A DNA stretch of 64,000 nucleotides from DASXSB01 sp036506275. GTDB taxonomy: Bacteria > Methylomirabilota > Methylomirabilia > Rokubacteriales > CSP1-6. The notes below the pieces were generated by a model that did no database searches, was not told the DNA's origin, and worked only from the letters and a program-made list of their open reading frames with translations. Shown here piece after piece: positions 15,166 through 23,577 of the stretch (position 1 is its first letter; each line of letters starts with the position of its first letter). Made by a program: the position numbers and the translations under genes. The stretch spans positions 1 through 64,000 of the forward strand of contig DASXSB010000079.1 in the NCBI GenBank assembly GCA_036506275.1. Direction: 5' to 3'.

Positions 15166-17902
15166 TGAACGCATGGCGGTGACCGAGCGGACGACCGCGG
15201 AGCGCGCCACCGCGACGGTGACGCTCACGATCGACGGCGAGCGCGTGGCGGTGCCGGCGGGCGCGACCGTGCTCGACGCCGTCAACACGCTCGCGATCCC
15301 GCTCCCCCAGCTCTGCAAGGATCCCGATCGTCCGCCCCTCGGCGCGTGCCGGACGTGTCTGGTCCACGTGGAAGGCCAGCGCGGCCTGCCCGCCGCCTGT
15401 CATCTTCCCGCCCACGACGGCATGATTGTCGACACGCGCCACCCGGACGCCGTGCGCGTGCGCGCCGGCGTGCTCGACCTCACGCGCTCGATGCTGATGC
15501 CGGGGGACGAGCGCGACGGGTTTGGCCAGCTCGGCGTCGCCTGCGCGAGCCACGCGGTGGCGGAGCCGTCGCACGCGCCGCTGCACCGCTTCGAGGTCGA
15601 CGCCAGCAAGTCGTTCTTCGTGCTCGATCGCGAGGCGTGCATCCTGTGTGGGCGCTGCACGGTCGCGTGCGACGACGTGCAGCAGATCGGCGCCATCGCC
15701 CTCGGCGGCCGCGGCCACGCCACCCGCGTCGGCACCTTCGGCGATGCCCCGCTGGCGGAGTCCGTGTGCACCTCGTGCGGCCAGTGCGTGGCGGCGTGTC
15801 CGACGGGGGCGCTCCGTCCCCGCGAAGCGCCGGCGCCGACGGCGCGGCGGGTGGAGACGACCTGCCCGTACTGCGGGGTCGGCTGCGCGATCGTGTCCCA
15901 CGTGCGCGCAGACGGACGTCTGGCCCTCATGGCCGATGACGTCGCCACCAATCCCTCCAGCGCCGGCATGCTGTGCGTGAAGGGCCGCTTCGGCACCGGC
16001 TTCGTGCACTCGCGCGAGCGGGTGACGACGCCCCTCGTGAAGCGCGACGGCCGCTGGCACGAGGCGACGTGGGAGGAGGCGCTGGACACCGCGGCGGAGG
16101 GGCTCGCGCGCCATCGCGGTCGCTTCGGCGCCCTCGCGAGCGCCAAGGCCACCAACGAGGACGGCTACATCGTCCAGAAGCTGTGCCGCGTCGTCATGGG
16201 CACCAACGACGTCGACCACTGCACGCGCCTCTGCCACTCGCCGTCGGTGGAGGCGATGCTCGCCTCCATGGGCTCGGGGGCGACGTCGAACTCGTACTCC
16301 GACTACGAGAACGCGGGATGTCTGCTGATCGTCGGCGCCGACGCCTCCGCCAACCATCCCGTCATCGCTGTCCGCTTCCGCCGGGCCATGCGACGGGGCG
16401 CGCGCGTGGTCGTGGTCAACCCGCGGCGGATCGAGCTGTGCGATCAGGCCGACCTCTGGATCCAGCCGCGCCCGGGCACCGACGTGACGCTCTTCAACGC
16501 GATGGCGCGGGTCATCCTCGACGAGGGTCTCGCCGATCTCGATTTCATCGCGCGCCGCACGGAGGGGTTCGAGACGTGGCGGGCGTCGCTGCGCGATTTC
16601 ACGCTGGACCGGGCGGCGGCGCGCACGGGGGTGAGCCCGGAGGCGATCGCGCGGGCGGCACGCTGGTACGCGAAGCCGCCCTTCTCGGGCTCCTGCCTCG
16701 TGTGGGGCATGGGCATCACGCAGCACATTAACGGCATCCACAACGCCCACGCGCTCCTGAACCTCGCCCTGGTGGCGGGACAGCTCGGCTTCGCGGGGGC
16801 CGGCATCTCGCCCCTGCGCGGACAGAACAACGTGCAGGGCTGCGGCGACGCCGGCTGCATCCCGACCAATCTTCCCGGTTACCAGACCTACGAGGACGAG
16901 ACGCTCGCGCGCTTCGAGGGCGACTGGGGCGTGCGGCCGCCGGCCGAGCCCGGGCGCGTCGTCACCGAGATGGTGGAGGGCTGCCTCACCGGCGCCACCC
17001 GCGCCATGTACGTGGTGGGCGAGAATCCGCTCCTCTCGGAGCCCGACCTCCACCACGCCGAGAAGGCGCTCGACCAGCTCGACTTCCTGGTTGTGCAGGA
17101 TCTCTTCCTGCACGAAACGGCCGAGCGTGCTCACGTCTTCCTGCCCGCCGCCGCCTTCGCCGAGAAGGAAGGGACCTTCACCAACTCGGAGCGGCGCGTG
17201 CAGCGTGTGCGTCGCGTCCTCGATCCCCCCGGTCTCGCCCGCGCGGACTGGTGGATCACGTGCGAGCTGGCCAGGCGCACGGGCCGGCGCCTCGGCCTCG
17301 ACGTCGATCGGCAGTTCGCGTACGAGAGCGCCGCCCAGATCTTCGACGAGATGGCGCGTCTCACGCCGTTCCTCCGCGGCATCTCCCACGCCCGCCTCGA
17401 CCGCGACGGCGGCCTCCAGTGGCCGTGTCCGAGCGCCGATCACCCCGGCACGCCGTTCCTCTACGCGGAGTCGTTCCCGCGCGGCCGTGCCCGCTTCATT
17501 CCCGCGCTCCAGACAGTGGAGGCGGCGGAGCTGCCCGATCCCGACTTTCCGTTCCTCCTCAACACCGGTCGCCTCCTCTATCACTGGCACGGCGGCACCC
17601 TCACGCGCCGGGTGCAGGGACTGCTGGAGCTGGCACCGCGTCTAGAGATCGCGATCCATCCCGCCGACGCCCGCCGCCTCGGCGTCGAGACCGGCGCGCG
17701 CATCCGGGTCGCGTCCCGCCGCGGCGAGCTGACCGGACACGCGCGCGTGACCGAGGCCGTGCGTCCGGGCGCGCTCTTCGTGCCGTTCGTGAAGCTCGGC
17801 GAGTCGGCGGCGAACTTCCTCACGAACTCCGCCTTCGATCCCGGTTCCAAGATCCCGGAGTACAAGGTCTGCGCCGTACGGGTGGAACGGATCCCCGCGT
17901 GA
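15146..17902 (+). CDS. NAD-linked formate dehydrogenase, molybdopterin catalytic subunit
   Basis: 918 residues. It has an N-terminal NuoG-like part with a plant-type [2Fe-2S] (LCKDP ... CRTC ... C), two [4Fe-4S] ferredoxin motifs (CILCGRCTVAC, CTSCGQCVAACPTG), the Mo-enzyme [4Fe-4S] CPYCGVGC near 240, and molybdopterin domains with CHSPS, where Cys363 is the Mo ligand. Selenoprotein homologues have Sec there. The C-terminal domain (HWHGGTLTRRV ... FDPGSKIPEYK) completes the fold. It interconverts formate and CO2. ATG 15146 has GGAG seven bases upstream and overlaps the previous gene by 20 bases; ATG 15173 is an alternative. The stop overlaps the MTHFR start. Confidence 0.94.
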   Translation: MTSRGYDERMAVTERTTAERATATVTLTIDGERVAVPAGATVLDAVNTLAIPLPQLCKDPDRPPLGACRTCLVHVEGQRGLPAACHLPAHDGMIVDTRHPDAVRVRAGVLDLTRSMLMPGDERDGFGQLGVACASHAVAEPSHAPLHRFEVDASKSFFVLDREACILCGRCTVACDDVQQIGAIALGGRGHATRVGTFGDAPLAESVCTSCGQCVAACPTGALRPREAPAPTARRVETTCPYCGVGCAIVSHVRADGRLALMADDVATNPSSAGMLCVKGRFGTGFVHSRERVTTPLVKRDGRWHEATWEEALDTAAEGLARHRGRFGALASAKATNEDGYIVQKLCRVVMGTNDVDHCTRLCHSPSVEAMLASMGSGATSNSYSDYENAGCLLIVGADASANHPVIAVRFRRAMRRGARVVVVNPRRIELCDQADLWIQPRPGTDVTLFNAMARVILDEGLADLDFIARRTEGFETWRASLRDFTLDRAAARTGVSPEAIARAARWYAKPPFSGSCLVWGMGITQHINGIHNAHALLNLALVAGQLGFAGAGISPLRGQNNVQGCGDAGCIPTNLPGYQTYEDETLARFEGDWGVRPPAEPGRVVTEMVEGCLTGATRAMYVVGENPLLSEPDLHHAEKALDQLDFLVVQDLFLHETAERAHVFLPAAAFAEKEGTFTNSERRVQRVRRVLDPPGLARADWWITCELARRTGRRLGLDVDRQFAYESAAQIFDEMARLTPFLRGISHARLDRDGGLQWPCPSADHPGTPFLYAESFPRGRARFIPALQTVEAAELPDPDFPFLLNTGRLLYHWHGGTLTRRVQGLLELAPRLEIAIHPADARRLGVETGARIRVASRRGELTGHARVTEAVRPGALFVPFVKLGESAANFLTNSAFDPGSKIPEYKVCAVRVERIPA

Positions 17903-18900
17903 GCGAGGCCGTTCCCCCGCGCTACGACGACGAGTTCCGCCGCCGTCTGTCCCGTCGCGCGTTCACCGTCATCGTCGAGTGCGTGACGCCGCCGGCATCG
18001 GCCCCGCTCGAGGGTTCACTGGCGCCGCTCGTGGAACTGGCGGAGCGGCTGAAGGGCTCGGACGAGGTCCACGCGCTCACGCTCACCGATCGTGTCCGCT
18101 GCGACGTCGACCACGACCCGGTGGCGGTGGCGCCGCGGGTGGCGGCGGGGTCGGGACGCATGCCGCTCGTGCACCTGGCCGGGAAGGGACGTGATCGGCG
18201 CTCGCTCGAACCCGTGCTGGCGCGCCTGGCGACGAGCGGACTCGAGAGCGTGCTCCTGACGACCGGTGACCCGCCGGCGCCGGCGAGCGCGCCGCCGCTG
18301 GACGCGGTGGAGATGATCCGCCTCGCGCGCGCGCTTCACCCCGCGCTCCACATCGCCGCCGTCGTGTCGCCGTTCCACCTCGGGGATGATCAGCGGCGAG
18401 GGGAGTACGCGCGAGCGGCCGACAAGGAGCGCGCGGGCGCGGACGTCTTCATCGCCCAGCTCGGCTGGGACATGGGGAAGGTTGCCGAGCTCGCCTCCTG
18501 GCGCCGTGATCACGGCCTGCGCGCGCCGCTCTTGCTCTCGGTCGCGCTGGTGACGGCCGCCCGCGCCCGCTGGTTCGCGTCGGCGCGGCTTCCGGGCGTC
18601 GTGCTCACGCGCGAGCTGGAAACAGCCGTCGCCCGTGAGCAGCGTGCGGCGGACGGGGGGCGCGCCGCCGCCTATCGCCGCCTGGCGCTCCAGATCGTGG
18701 GCGCGGAGTGGCTCGGGTACGCGGGTGTCTTGCTCGTCGGCATCCAGGACGCGCGGAAGATCGGCCGCGTGGTGGCCGATGTCGACCGTCTGCGCGGCGA
18801 GCTCGGTACCGAAGACGCGTGGTGGTCGGCGTGGCAGACGGCGCTCGGAGGGCGTGACGGCGCGGGGCGGGGACGAGAGAGAGCTCATGGGCAAGAGTGA
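17899..18900 (+). CDS. methylenetetrahydrofolate reductase (MetF-like)
   Basis: 333 residues from GTG 17899, overlapping the FDH stop (GTGA). It is a TIM-barrel MTHFR: VIVECVTPP at the first strand (MetF E-x-x-PP), HALTLTDR, LESVLLTTGDPPAP (L-x-L-x-GD), and AADKERAGADVFIAQLGWDM (K-x-x-AGAD-F-x-x-TQ region). The family reduces methylene-THF to methyl-THF with FAD. The sequence is diverged from E. coli MetF, which suits the acetogen/Rokubacteria-like form that may use ferredoxin or partner subunits. It overlaps fhs by 14 bases, so it is part of one translationally linked operon. Confidence 0.85.
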   Translation: MSEAVPPRYDDEFRRRLSRRAFTVIVECVTPPASAPLEGSLAPLVELAERLKGSDEVHALTLTDRVRCDVDHDPVAVAPRVAAGSGRMPLVHLAGKGRDRRSLEPVLARLATSGLESVLLTTGDPPAPASAPPLDAVEMIRLARALHPALHIAAVVSPFHLGDDQRRGEYARAADKERAGADVFIAQLGWDMGKVAELASWRRDHGLRAPLLLSVALVTAARARWFASARLPGVVLTRELETAVAREQRAADGGRAAAYRRLALQIVGAEWLGYAGVLLVGIQDARKIGRVVADVDRLRGELGTEDAWWSAWQTALGGRDGAGRGRERAHGQE

Positions 18901-20560
18901 CATCGACATCGCGCGGGCGGCGAAGCTGCAGCCGATCGGGACCGTCGCGGAGGGACTCGGCCTCGTGTCCGCCGACATCGAACCCTACGGCGCCTACAAG
19001 GCGAAGGTCCGGCTGGAAACGCTCACCGCTCTCGCCGGAAAGCCCGACGGCACCCTGGTGCTCGTCACCGCGATGACACCGACGCCCGCCGGCGAGGGAA
19101 AATCGACGACCACGGTCGGTCTCGCCGACGCCTTTCGCCGCCTCGGCCATCGCTCGATCGTCGCCATCCGGGAACCGTCGCTGGGGCCGTGCTTCGGCGT
19201 GAAGGGCGGCGCCGCCGGCGGCGGCTACGCGCAAGTGGTGCCGATGGAGGACATCAACCTCCACTTCACCGGCGACATCCACGCCGTCGGCGCCGCCCAC
19301 AACCTGCTCGCGGCCATCCTCGACAACTCGCTCTTCCAGGGCAACCCGCTCGGCCTCGATGTCCGCCGCGTGGCCTGGAAGCGTGTGCTCGACATGAACG
19401 ACCGGGCGCTGCGCAACACCGTCATCGGCCTCGGCGGAGCCGCGCACGGCATTCCTCGGGAGAGCGGCTTCGAGATCACGGTGGCCTCGGAGGTGATGGC
19501 GATCCTCTGTCTCGCGAGCGACCTCGCCGACCTCAAGCGGCGTCTCGCGCGCGTGGTCGTGGGCGAGACGGCCGACGGACGCTTCGTCACCGCGGACGAT
19601 CTCCACGTGAGCGGCGCCCTCGCCGTGCTCCTCAAGGACGCGCTCAAGCCGAACCTCGTGCAGACCCTCGAGGCCACCCCCGCCTTCGTGCACGGCGGTC
19701 CCTTCGGCAACATCGCACACGGCTGCAACAGCCTCGTCGCCACCCGCCTCGCGCTGAAGCTGGGCGACGTCGTCGTCACCGAAGCCGGCTTCGCGAGCGA
19801 CCTCGGTGCCGAGAAGTTCTTCGACATCAAGTGCCGCGTGGGCGGTCTCACGCCCGCCGCCGCCGTGATCGTCGCCACCGTGCGCGCGCTGAAGATGCAC
19901 GGAGGCGTGCCACGGGAACGGCTCGCGCGCGAAGACGTGGAAGCGGTGCGCCGCGGCTTCGACAATCTCGCGAAGCACGTGGAGAACGTCGGCCACTTCG
20001 GGGTGCCGGCGGTGGTGGCGCTGAACCACTTCGTCACCGACACCGACGCCGAGGTGGCGGCCGTGATGCGCGGGTGCGAGGGACTGGGCGTGCCGGCGCG
20101 GCTGTCGCGCGTGTGGGAGCTGGGCGGCGCCGGCGGCGTGGAGGTGGCGGCGGCCGTGCTCGACGCCGTGCGCGGACGGCCGGCGACCTTCCGGCCGCTC
20201 TATACCGACGACCTCCCGCTCGCGCGAAAGCTCGACACCGTCGTTACCAGGATCTACGGCGCCGACGGCGTCGATTTCCTTCCCGCCGCGGCCGCCAAGC
20301 TCGCACAGTACGAGGCCGCCGGTCATGGGCGGCTTCCCGTGTGCGTGGCGAAGACGCAGAACTCGCTCTCCGACGATGGAAAGCGCGTGGGTCGGCCCCG
20401 CGGCTTTCGCATCACCATCCGCGACGCGAAGCTCTGTGCGGGGGCCGGCTTCGTGATCGCCTACGCGGGCGACATCCTCACCATGCCCGGGCTGCCGAAG
20501 GTCCCTGCCGCCCAGAGCATCGACATCGACGACGCCGGCAACGTCGTCGGGCTTTTCTGA
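18887..20560 (+). CDS. fhs: formate-tetrahydrofolate ligase
   Basis: 557 residues, full family length. It makes 10-formyl-THF from formate, THF and ATP. It has the P-loop TPTPAGEGKSTTTVGL at about 65-80, REPSLGPCFGVKGGAAGGGYAQVVPMEDINLHFTGD-type family blocks near 105-140, and PAFVHGGPFGNIAHGCNS and VVTEAGFASDLGAEKFFDIKC further on. ATG 18887 lies within the end of the MTHFR gene, with GAGAGAGAG as a possible Shine-Dalgarno. It takes the formate made or used by the upstream dehydrogenase into the folate pool. Confidence 0.97.
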   Translation: MGKSDIDIARAAKLQPIGTVAEGLGLVSADIEPYGAYKAKVRLETLTALAGKPDGTLVLVTAMTPTPAGEGKSTTTVGLADAFRRLGHRSIVAIREPSLGPCFGVKGGAAGGGYAQVVPMEDINLHFTGDIHAVGAAHNLLAAILDNSLFQGNPLGLDVRRVAWKRVLDMNDRALRNTVIGLGGAAHGIPRESGFEITVASEVMAILCLASDLADLKRRLARVVVGETADGRFVTADDLHVSGALAVLLKDALKPNLVQTLEATPAFVHGGPFGNIAHGCNSLVATRLALKLGDVVVTEAGFASDLGAEKFFDIKCRVGGLTPAAAVIVATVRALKMHGGVPRERLAREDVEAVRRGFDNLAKHVENVGHFGVPAVVALNHFVTDTDAEVAAVMRGCEGLGVPARLSRVWELGGAGGVEVAAAVLDAVRGRPATFRPLYTDDLPLARKLDTVVTRIYGADGVDFLPAAAAKLAQYEAAGHGRLPVCVAKTQNSLSDDGKRVGRPRGFRITIRDAKLCAGAGFVIAYAGDILTMPGLPKVPAAQSIDIDDAGNVVGLF

Positions 20561-20569
20561 GGAGGCGGG

Positions 20570-21421
20570 ATGGCGGCACGACTCGAGGGCAAGCCGGTGG
20601 CGGAGCGGATCCTGAGCGAGGTGGCGGCGGAGACGGCCCGGTTACGCGGGGGCGGGATTGCGCCCGGCCTCGCGGTGGTGCTCGTCGGTGACGATCCCGC
20701 CTCCAAGGTGTACGTGGGGCGCAAGCGCCAGGCGTGCCGCGACGTCGGAATCGAGGCGCCCGAGTACGTCTTTCCGGCCGGGCTCTCGGAGAGCGAGCTG
20801 CTCTCGCTCGTGCGCGAGCTGAACGAGACGAAGACGATCCACGGCATCCTCGTCCAGCTCCCGCTGCCCAAGGGCGTGGACGAGCGCCGGATTCTCGACG
20901 CGATCGATCCCGCCAAGGACGTCGACGGCCTCCATCCGGAAAACCTCGGCCACCTGCTCATCGGCGATCCGCATCTGGTGCCGTGCACCCCGGCGGGTGT
21001 CCTGGCCATCCTCGATCACTACGCGGTGCCGCTGCCGGGTCGCGTCGCCGTCGTCGTGGGCCGCTCGCGCCTCGTGGGCAAGCCGGTGGCACAGCTCCTC
21101 ATCGCCCGCGACGCCACCGTCGTCACCGCGCACAGCCGCACCCGCGACCTTCCGGCCATCACGCGACAGGCCGACGTGCTCGTGGTGGCGATCGGGCGCG
21201 CGCGCCTGATCGGGGCCGAGCACGTCAAGCCGGGCGCGACCGTGATCGACGTCGGCGTGAACCGCCTCCCGGATGGGAAGCTCGCCGGCGACGTCGATTT
21301 CGCCGCGGTGGAACCCCTCGCCTCCGCCATCACGCCGGTGCCGGGCGGGGTGGGCCCGACCACGGTGGCGATGCTCATGCGGAACACCGTAGCCGCGTGC
21401 CGGCGCCAGCTCGGCGCCTGA
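20570..21421 (+). CDS. folD: methylenetetrahydrofolate dehydrogenase/cyclohydrolase
   Basis: 283 residues. FolD signatures: VGDDPASKVYVGRKRQAC with the cyclohydrolase Tyr/Lys, ILVQLPLPKGVDE, KDVDGLHPENLG, PCTPAGVLAIL, the NADP-binding VVVGRSRLVGKPVAQLL, and PVPGGVGPTTVAML at the end. It converts 10-formyl-THF to methylene-THF, linking Fhs with MTHFR. It starts nine bases after fhs with GAGGCGGG upstream. It stops with TGA in the same frame in which the formimidoyltransferase continues. Confidence 0.97.
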   Translation: MAARLEGKPVAERILSEVAAETARLRGGGIAPGLAVVLVGDDPASKVYVGRKRQACRDVGIEAPEYVFPAGLSESELLSLVRELNETKTIHGILVQLPLPKGVDERRILDAIDPAKDVDGLHPENLGHLLIGDPHLVPCTPAGVLAILDHYAVPLPGRVAVVVGRSRLVGKPVAQLLIARDATVVTAHSRTRDLPAITRQADVLVVAIGRARLIGAEHVKPGATVIDVGVNRLPDGKLAGDVDFAAVEPLASAITPVPGGVGPTTVAMLMRNTVAACRRQLGA

Positions 21422-21442
21422 CCGACGCCGGCGGAGCCGCCG

Positions 21443-22330
21443 CTGCTCGAGTGCGTTCCCAACGTCAGCGAGGGACGCGCGCCCGATGTCATCGCCGAGC
21501 TGGCGGCGGCTGTGAAGGAGGCGGGGGCCGAGCTGGTCGACGTCCATAGCGACGTCGATCACCACCGATCGGTGTTCACCTTCCTCGGCGCCGGCGACGT
21601 GGTGGAGCGCGCCGCCCTCGCCCTTGGCGTCGTCGCCGTCGCCCGCATCGATCTGCGGCGTCACGCGGGTGTGCACCCGCGCGTGGGCGCCGTGGACGTG
21701 GTGCCCTTCGTGCCTCTGCGCGGCTCCACCATGGCCGCCGCCGCCGCCGCCCGTCGCATGGGCGCGGCGCTGGCAGCGGCGCACGCGGTGCCGGTGTTCT
21801 TCTACGGCGAGGCCGCGCTGCGGCCGGCGTGGCGAGAGCTGCCGGCGGCCCGGCGCGGCGGCTTCGAGCGGCTGGCGGAGCGCATGCGCGATCCCGACCG
21901 CGCTCCCGATGCGGGGCCGCCGGCGCCGCATCCGACCGCGGGCGCCACCATCGTGGGCGCGCGCGGCCCCCTCATCGCCTTCAACGCCGTGCTCGATGCG
22001 GGTGACGTCGCCCTCGCGCGCGCGGTGGCGAGCGCGGTCCGGGAGACGGGCGGCGGTCTTCCCCGCGTGCGCGCGCTCGGGCTCTTTCTGCCGAGCCGCG
22101 GTCTGGCCCAGGTCGCCATGAACCTCCTCGACTACCGCGTGACGCCGCTCGCCGTCGCGGCCGCGCGCGTGAGCGCGGAGGCGCGGCGCCGCGGCGCCGC
22201 CGTGCGCGAGTTCGAGCTGGTGGGCTGCGCGCCCGCGGCGGCGCTCGCCTCGTGGCCGGCGGACCTGGCGCCCATCGCCGGCCTTCGCCCCGCACAGCTC
22301 CTGCCGTCCGAGCTGTTCGGCGCTTGCTGA
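21443..22330 (+). CDS. glutamate formimidoyltransferase-like protein (non-canonical CTG start proposed)
   Basis: About 295 residues. The conserved N-terminus LLECVPNVSEGR is followed by the substrate and catalytic segment RRHAGVHPRVGAVDVVPFVPL and the second subdomain GPLIAFNAVLDAGD ... QVAMNLLDY. It transfers formimino or formyl groups between glutamate and THF. No ATG, GTG or TTG lies in frame between the folD TGA and LLECVPN. The first common start codon, GTG 21512, would delete the conserved motif. CTG 21443 has GGAG six bases upstream and gives M-L-E-C-V-P-N, the family start. Only the transferase domain is present, without the cyclodeaminase. In this operon it may serve formyl-folate handling rather than histidine breakdown. 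Confidence 0.82.
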   Translation: MLECVPNVSEGRAPDVIAELAAAVKEAGAELVDVHSDVDHHRSVFTFLGAGDVVERAALALGVVAVARIDLRRHAGVHPRVGAVDVVPFVPLRGSTMAAAAAARRMGAALAAAHAVPVFFYGEAALRPAWRELPAARRGGFERLAERMRDPDRAPDAGPPAPHPTAGATIVGARGPLIAFNAVLDAGDVALARAVASAVRETGGGLPRVRALGLFLPSRGLAQVAMNLLDYRVTPLAVAAARVSAEARRRGAAVREFELVGCAPAAALASWPADLAPIAGLRPAQLLPSELFGAC

Positions 22331-22346
22331 TATGCTGGGCGCCGGC

Positions 22347-22631
22347 GTGGCGACCTACGAGATCATCGCCTGGAAGAACATCCCCGCCGTGATCGAGGCC
22401 CGGGACGGACGCGACACGGTCACGCACCAGCTCAGCGATCGCTTCCAGCAGCTCATCGACTCCGCGGCGATGCAGCTCGGCATCCATGGATCCGACGCCT
22501 ACCTCGAGCTGTGGAGCCGCAGCGAGCCCCGCGAGCGCGCGGGCTCGGCGGCCGAGGTGGCGGCGGCGGTGGCGCAGGAGATCGAGGACCGCTTCCCGAC
22601 GTACATCGGCGGCGCGTTCCGGCCCGCGTAA
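22347..22631 (+). CDS. small protein of the 'virulence factor' PF13769-like family
   Basis: 94 residues from GTG 22347: MATYEIIAWKNIPAVIEARDGRD at the start, then LSDRFQQLIDSAAMQLGIHGSDAYLELW and a C-terminal AAEVAAAVAQEIEDRFP. This layout matches the small conserved proteins annotated as virulence factor (PF13769), whose function is unknown. The frame is open from ATG 22332, but that ATG is inside a TATGCT -10-like hexamer, and family members begin M-A-T-Y, so GTG 22347 is preferred. It closes the C1 operon and converges with the TPR gene. Confidence 0.65.
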   Translation: MATYEIIAWKNIPAVIEARDGRDTVTHQLSDRFQQLIDSAAMQLGIHGSDAYLELWSRSEPRERAGSAAEVAAAVAQEIEDRFPTYIGGAFRPA

Positions 22632-22651
22632 CGCGCCAACCCCTGACCGCT

Positions 22652-22676
22652 CCGCGAGCGCTCGCAGCGCTCGTGG
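22652..22676. terminator. hairpin between convergent genes
   Basis: CCGCGAGCGCT (22652-22662) pairs with AGCGCTCGTGG (22666-22676), 11 pairs with one wobble on the plus strand and a CGC loop. It lies midway between the end of the C1 operon and the end of the minus-strand TPR gene. There is no clear T-run on either side. Confidence 0.5.
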
Positions 22677-22729
22677 TCCCGGCGAGCCCCTGGCATGCGC
22701 GCCCCGGCGATCCGAGCGCGCGCGGGACG

Positions 22730-23473
22730 TTATCGCGTGTCGGAGAGGAGCTGCCGCGCCCGCGGCACGTCCTTCACCGTCCAGTCCGCGAGGTTGGTCG
22801 GCGCTTTCTCGTCGACCACCGCCTGCAGCTCCCGACGCGCCTCCGCGATGCGGCCCTTCTTGATGAGCGTCCTCGCCAGACCGATGCGCAGCGAAGTGAA
22901 GTGCGCGTCGATGGTCAGGCCCTTCCGGAACATCGCCTCCGCACGGTCGAGGTCGCCGCCCGCGATCCCCGGCACGTCGAGATACAACTGCCCGGCAAGC
23001 ACGTAACCGGGCGCAAAGCTCGGATCGAGCTCGAGGATCTTCTGCATCTCCGCCTTCACGGTGGGGAGCAAGAACAGCGAGCGCACCACCCCGTTCACCT
23101 GGCCCCAGCGTCCCGTGTTGGAGGCGAACCAGATGTGAGCGAGCACGCTCTGCGGGGCCAGCGCGACCGCGCGCCGGGCCGCCTCGCGGCCTTCATCGTA
23201 GGCGGCGAGCTTCTCCTCGCGCGAACGTCCGCGCACGTCGCCCCAGATGAACGAGATGTGGGCGAAGGCGATGAGATTGTCGAGCGTCGCGTCCTCGCCG
23301 GCCGCCTTGCGGAGGCGCTCGCGAAGCACGTCGAGCCGCGCGGGATCGCGGTGGTACTGATCCCAAAACGCGCGGAACTCCGCCAGGAGCGGCGAGTCCG
23401 CGGCGCCTCCGCTCGTGATGAGACCAGGCCCGGCCGCCACGAGCACGAGCGCGAACACCGTCCACCTCGTCAT
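22730..23473 (-). CDS. exported TPR protein, TRAP-TatT-like
   Basis: 247 residues from ATG 23473. A Sec signal (about 1-25, ending near GGAADS) is followed by helix pairs of TPR type: ARRAVALAPQSVLAHIWFASNTGRW, KILELDPSFAPGYVLAGQLY, AEAMFRKGLTIDAHFTSLRIGLARTLIKKGRIAEARREL. The composition is like the periplasmic TatT component of TRAP transporters or other TPR adaptors. No transporter genes are adjacent. An ATG seven codons upstream is possible, but the signal then starts later. It is divergent from the Sec-thioredoxin gene across a 104-bp gap. Confidence 0.75.
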   Translation of the reverse strand: MTRWTVFALVLVAAGPGLITSGGAADSPLLAEFRAFWDQYHRDPARLDVLRERLRKAAGEDATLDNLIAFAHISFIWGDVRGRSREEKLAAYDEGREAARRAVALAPQSVLAHIWFASNTGRWGQVNGVVRSLFLLPTVKAEMQKILELDPSFAPGYVLAGQLYLDVPGIAGGDLDRAEAMFRKGLTIDAHFTSLRIGLARTLIKKGRIAEARRELQAVVDEKAPTNLADWTVKDVPRARQLLSDTR

Positions 23474-23577
23474 CGCTTGGAGCGTGTCTCGCACGTTCCG
23501 AGTATGCGCGCGCTCGCCGTCTCCGGCGTGAGATGATGACGGTCGCTCACGCCGGGTACGCGCGAGGGAGGGTCGCG

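Noticed and set aside
16232..16234. Possible Sec in the formate dehydrogenase active site
   Set aside because: The codon is TGC (Cys), so this is a Cys-type enzyme.
21419..21421. folD TGA considered as a third selenocysteine codon joining FolD to the formimidoyltransferase
   Set aside because: FolD ends at its normal length here, no redox site is involved, and no hairpin of SECIS type follows. CTG initiation is simpler.
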